A model generated the notes under the pieces. That model was given only the letters and a program-made list of their open reading frames with translations, searched no databases and was not told where the DNA came from. Positions 63,779 through 64,000 of a stretch of 64,000 nt of DNA are shown here, piece after piece. Origin of the DNA: Blastomonas fulva. GTDB taxonomy: Bacteria > Pseudomonadota > Alphaproteobacteria > Sphingomonadales > Sphingomonadaceae. The DNA lies in NCBI RefSeq assembly GCF_003431825.1, contig NZ_CP020083.1:2208501-2272500 (forward strand), written 5' to 3'. The translations under genes were made by a program, and so were the position numbers. Positions within the stretch are counted from its first letter, which is position 1. Every line of letters starts with the position of its first letter.

Positions 63779-64000
63779 ATGGGCGATCCGATCGACGTCG
63801 ATGCCGTCTTGTACGGTCTCATGGACGAACTGGCTGCGATCGAGCATGAGCGCTGGTCACATTGGCAGCGATACATGCATTCAAAGGGCGTCAGGCAAGC
63901 AGACGGCTCGCTCGTCTTGCCTGCCGAACTGGTGGAACGATGGGATCGGCAAGCGGCGACGGACTACCATGATCTCAGCGCCAAAGAGAAGCAAAGCGAC
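63779..64000 (+). CDS. third gene after the TIR-caspase pair, truncated by window edge
   Basis: An open frame of 74 codons begins at an ATG 3 bases after the caspase stop. It encodes DELAAIEHERWSHWQRYMHS and AELVERWDRQAATDYHDLS, a helical, Trp/Arg/His-rich sequence like small conserved proteins seen on phages and mobile elements. Function unknown. Its tight spacing suggests it is part of the same operon; the end lies outside the window. Confidence 0.6.
   Translation, partial: MGDPIDVDAVLYGLMDELAAIEHERWSHWQRYMHSKGVRQADGSLVLPAELVERWDRQAATDYHDLSAKEKQSD

Larger units (their letters stand above)
30347..64000. mobile_element. integrative conjugative element (partial, right end outside window)
   Basis: From about 30.4 kb the window carries SIR2-HerA, an efflux module, a complete trb-type mating apparatus (trbB-C-D-E-J-K-L-F-G-I), a relaxase, coupling protein, traF, DUF736, DUF2840, AlpA and DUF2274. 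This gene order is known from Tn4371-like ICEs of proteobacteria. The integrase, repA/parA and the attachment sites are not in view; the left end is placed only by the change in gene content, so both limits are estimates. Confidence 0.6.

Noticed and set aside
1..64000. CRISPR arrays, tRNA or rRNA genes
   Set aside because: No regular spaced repeats and no cloverleaf or rRNA sequence were recognised by reading both strands; a software scan was not possible.

Overview
The window looks like a chromosome segment of a sphingomonad-type alphaproteobacterium (Sphingomonadales). The housekeeping genes, high G+C content, an emrAB-type pump and an M2 dipeptidase all fit, but the genus cannot be fixed from the sequence alone. 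An integrative conjugative element (ICE) with defence and efflux cargo enters from about 30.35 kb and runs past the right edge.

Chromosomal part (1 to about 30,350). It opens with the end of rplS and asd, followed by a marR-emrA-emrB efflux operon read leftward. A thioredoxin-fold isomerase, an alpha/beta hydrolase and an exported M2 metallopeptidase follow. Next come an arsR - carbonic anhydrase - SulP operon with a palindromic operator, amn, a YbjN-like exported protein, and rpsF-rpsR-rplI. A diguanylate cyclase and an APH-like kinase lead to the fatty-acid/cell-wall cluster fabD-fabG-acpP-fabF-mltG. After a peroxiredoxin and a 2H phosphoesterase comes a compact three-gene cluster (25,707-30,346): an outer-membrane beta-barrel, an exported caspase-like/FGE-fold fusion, and an exported caspase-like protein with an EF-hand-type loop.

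Accessory part (about 30,350 to 64,000). The left end carries a SIR2 + HerA antiphage pair with an uncharacterised upstream gene. Next is a lower-G+C module of an NDH-2-like oxidoreductase divergent from tetR, followed by a tripartite RND pump. The adaptor gene of this pump is split by an IS3-family (IS407-like) insertion with a 4-bp target duplication. An SMR transporter and a LysR regulator follow. The conjugation block is read leftward from 62.2 to 45.4 kb: AlpA-like regulator, DUF2840, traF, DUF736, lytic transglycosylase, relaxase, traG/virD4, copG, trbB-C-D-E-J-K-L-F-G-I and DUF2274. Most Trb genes overlap by 1-4 bases. A candidate oriT with palindromes and a MOBP-like nick motif lies just upstream of the relaxase gene. 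At the far right, divergent from the transfer genes, a TIR-domain gene and a caspase-like gene form a Thoeris-like (type IV-like) defence pair, followed by a third, truncated small gene.

The most interesting points are the TIR-caspase pair with its possible third gene, the SIR2-HerA operon, the exported caspase/beta-barrel cluster, the IS-split pump adaptor and the candidate oriT. No ICE integrase or proven attachment site lies inside the window.
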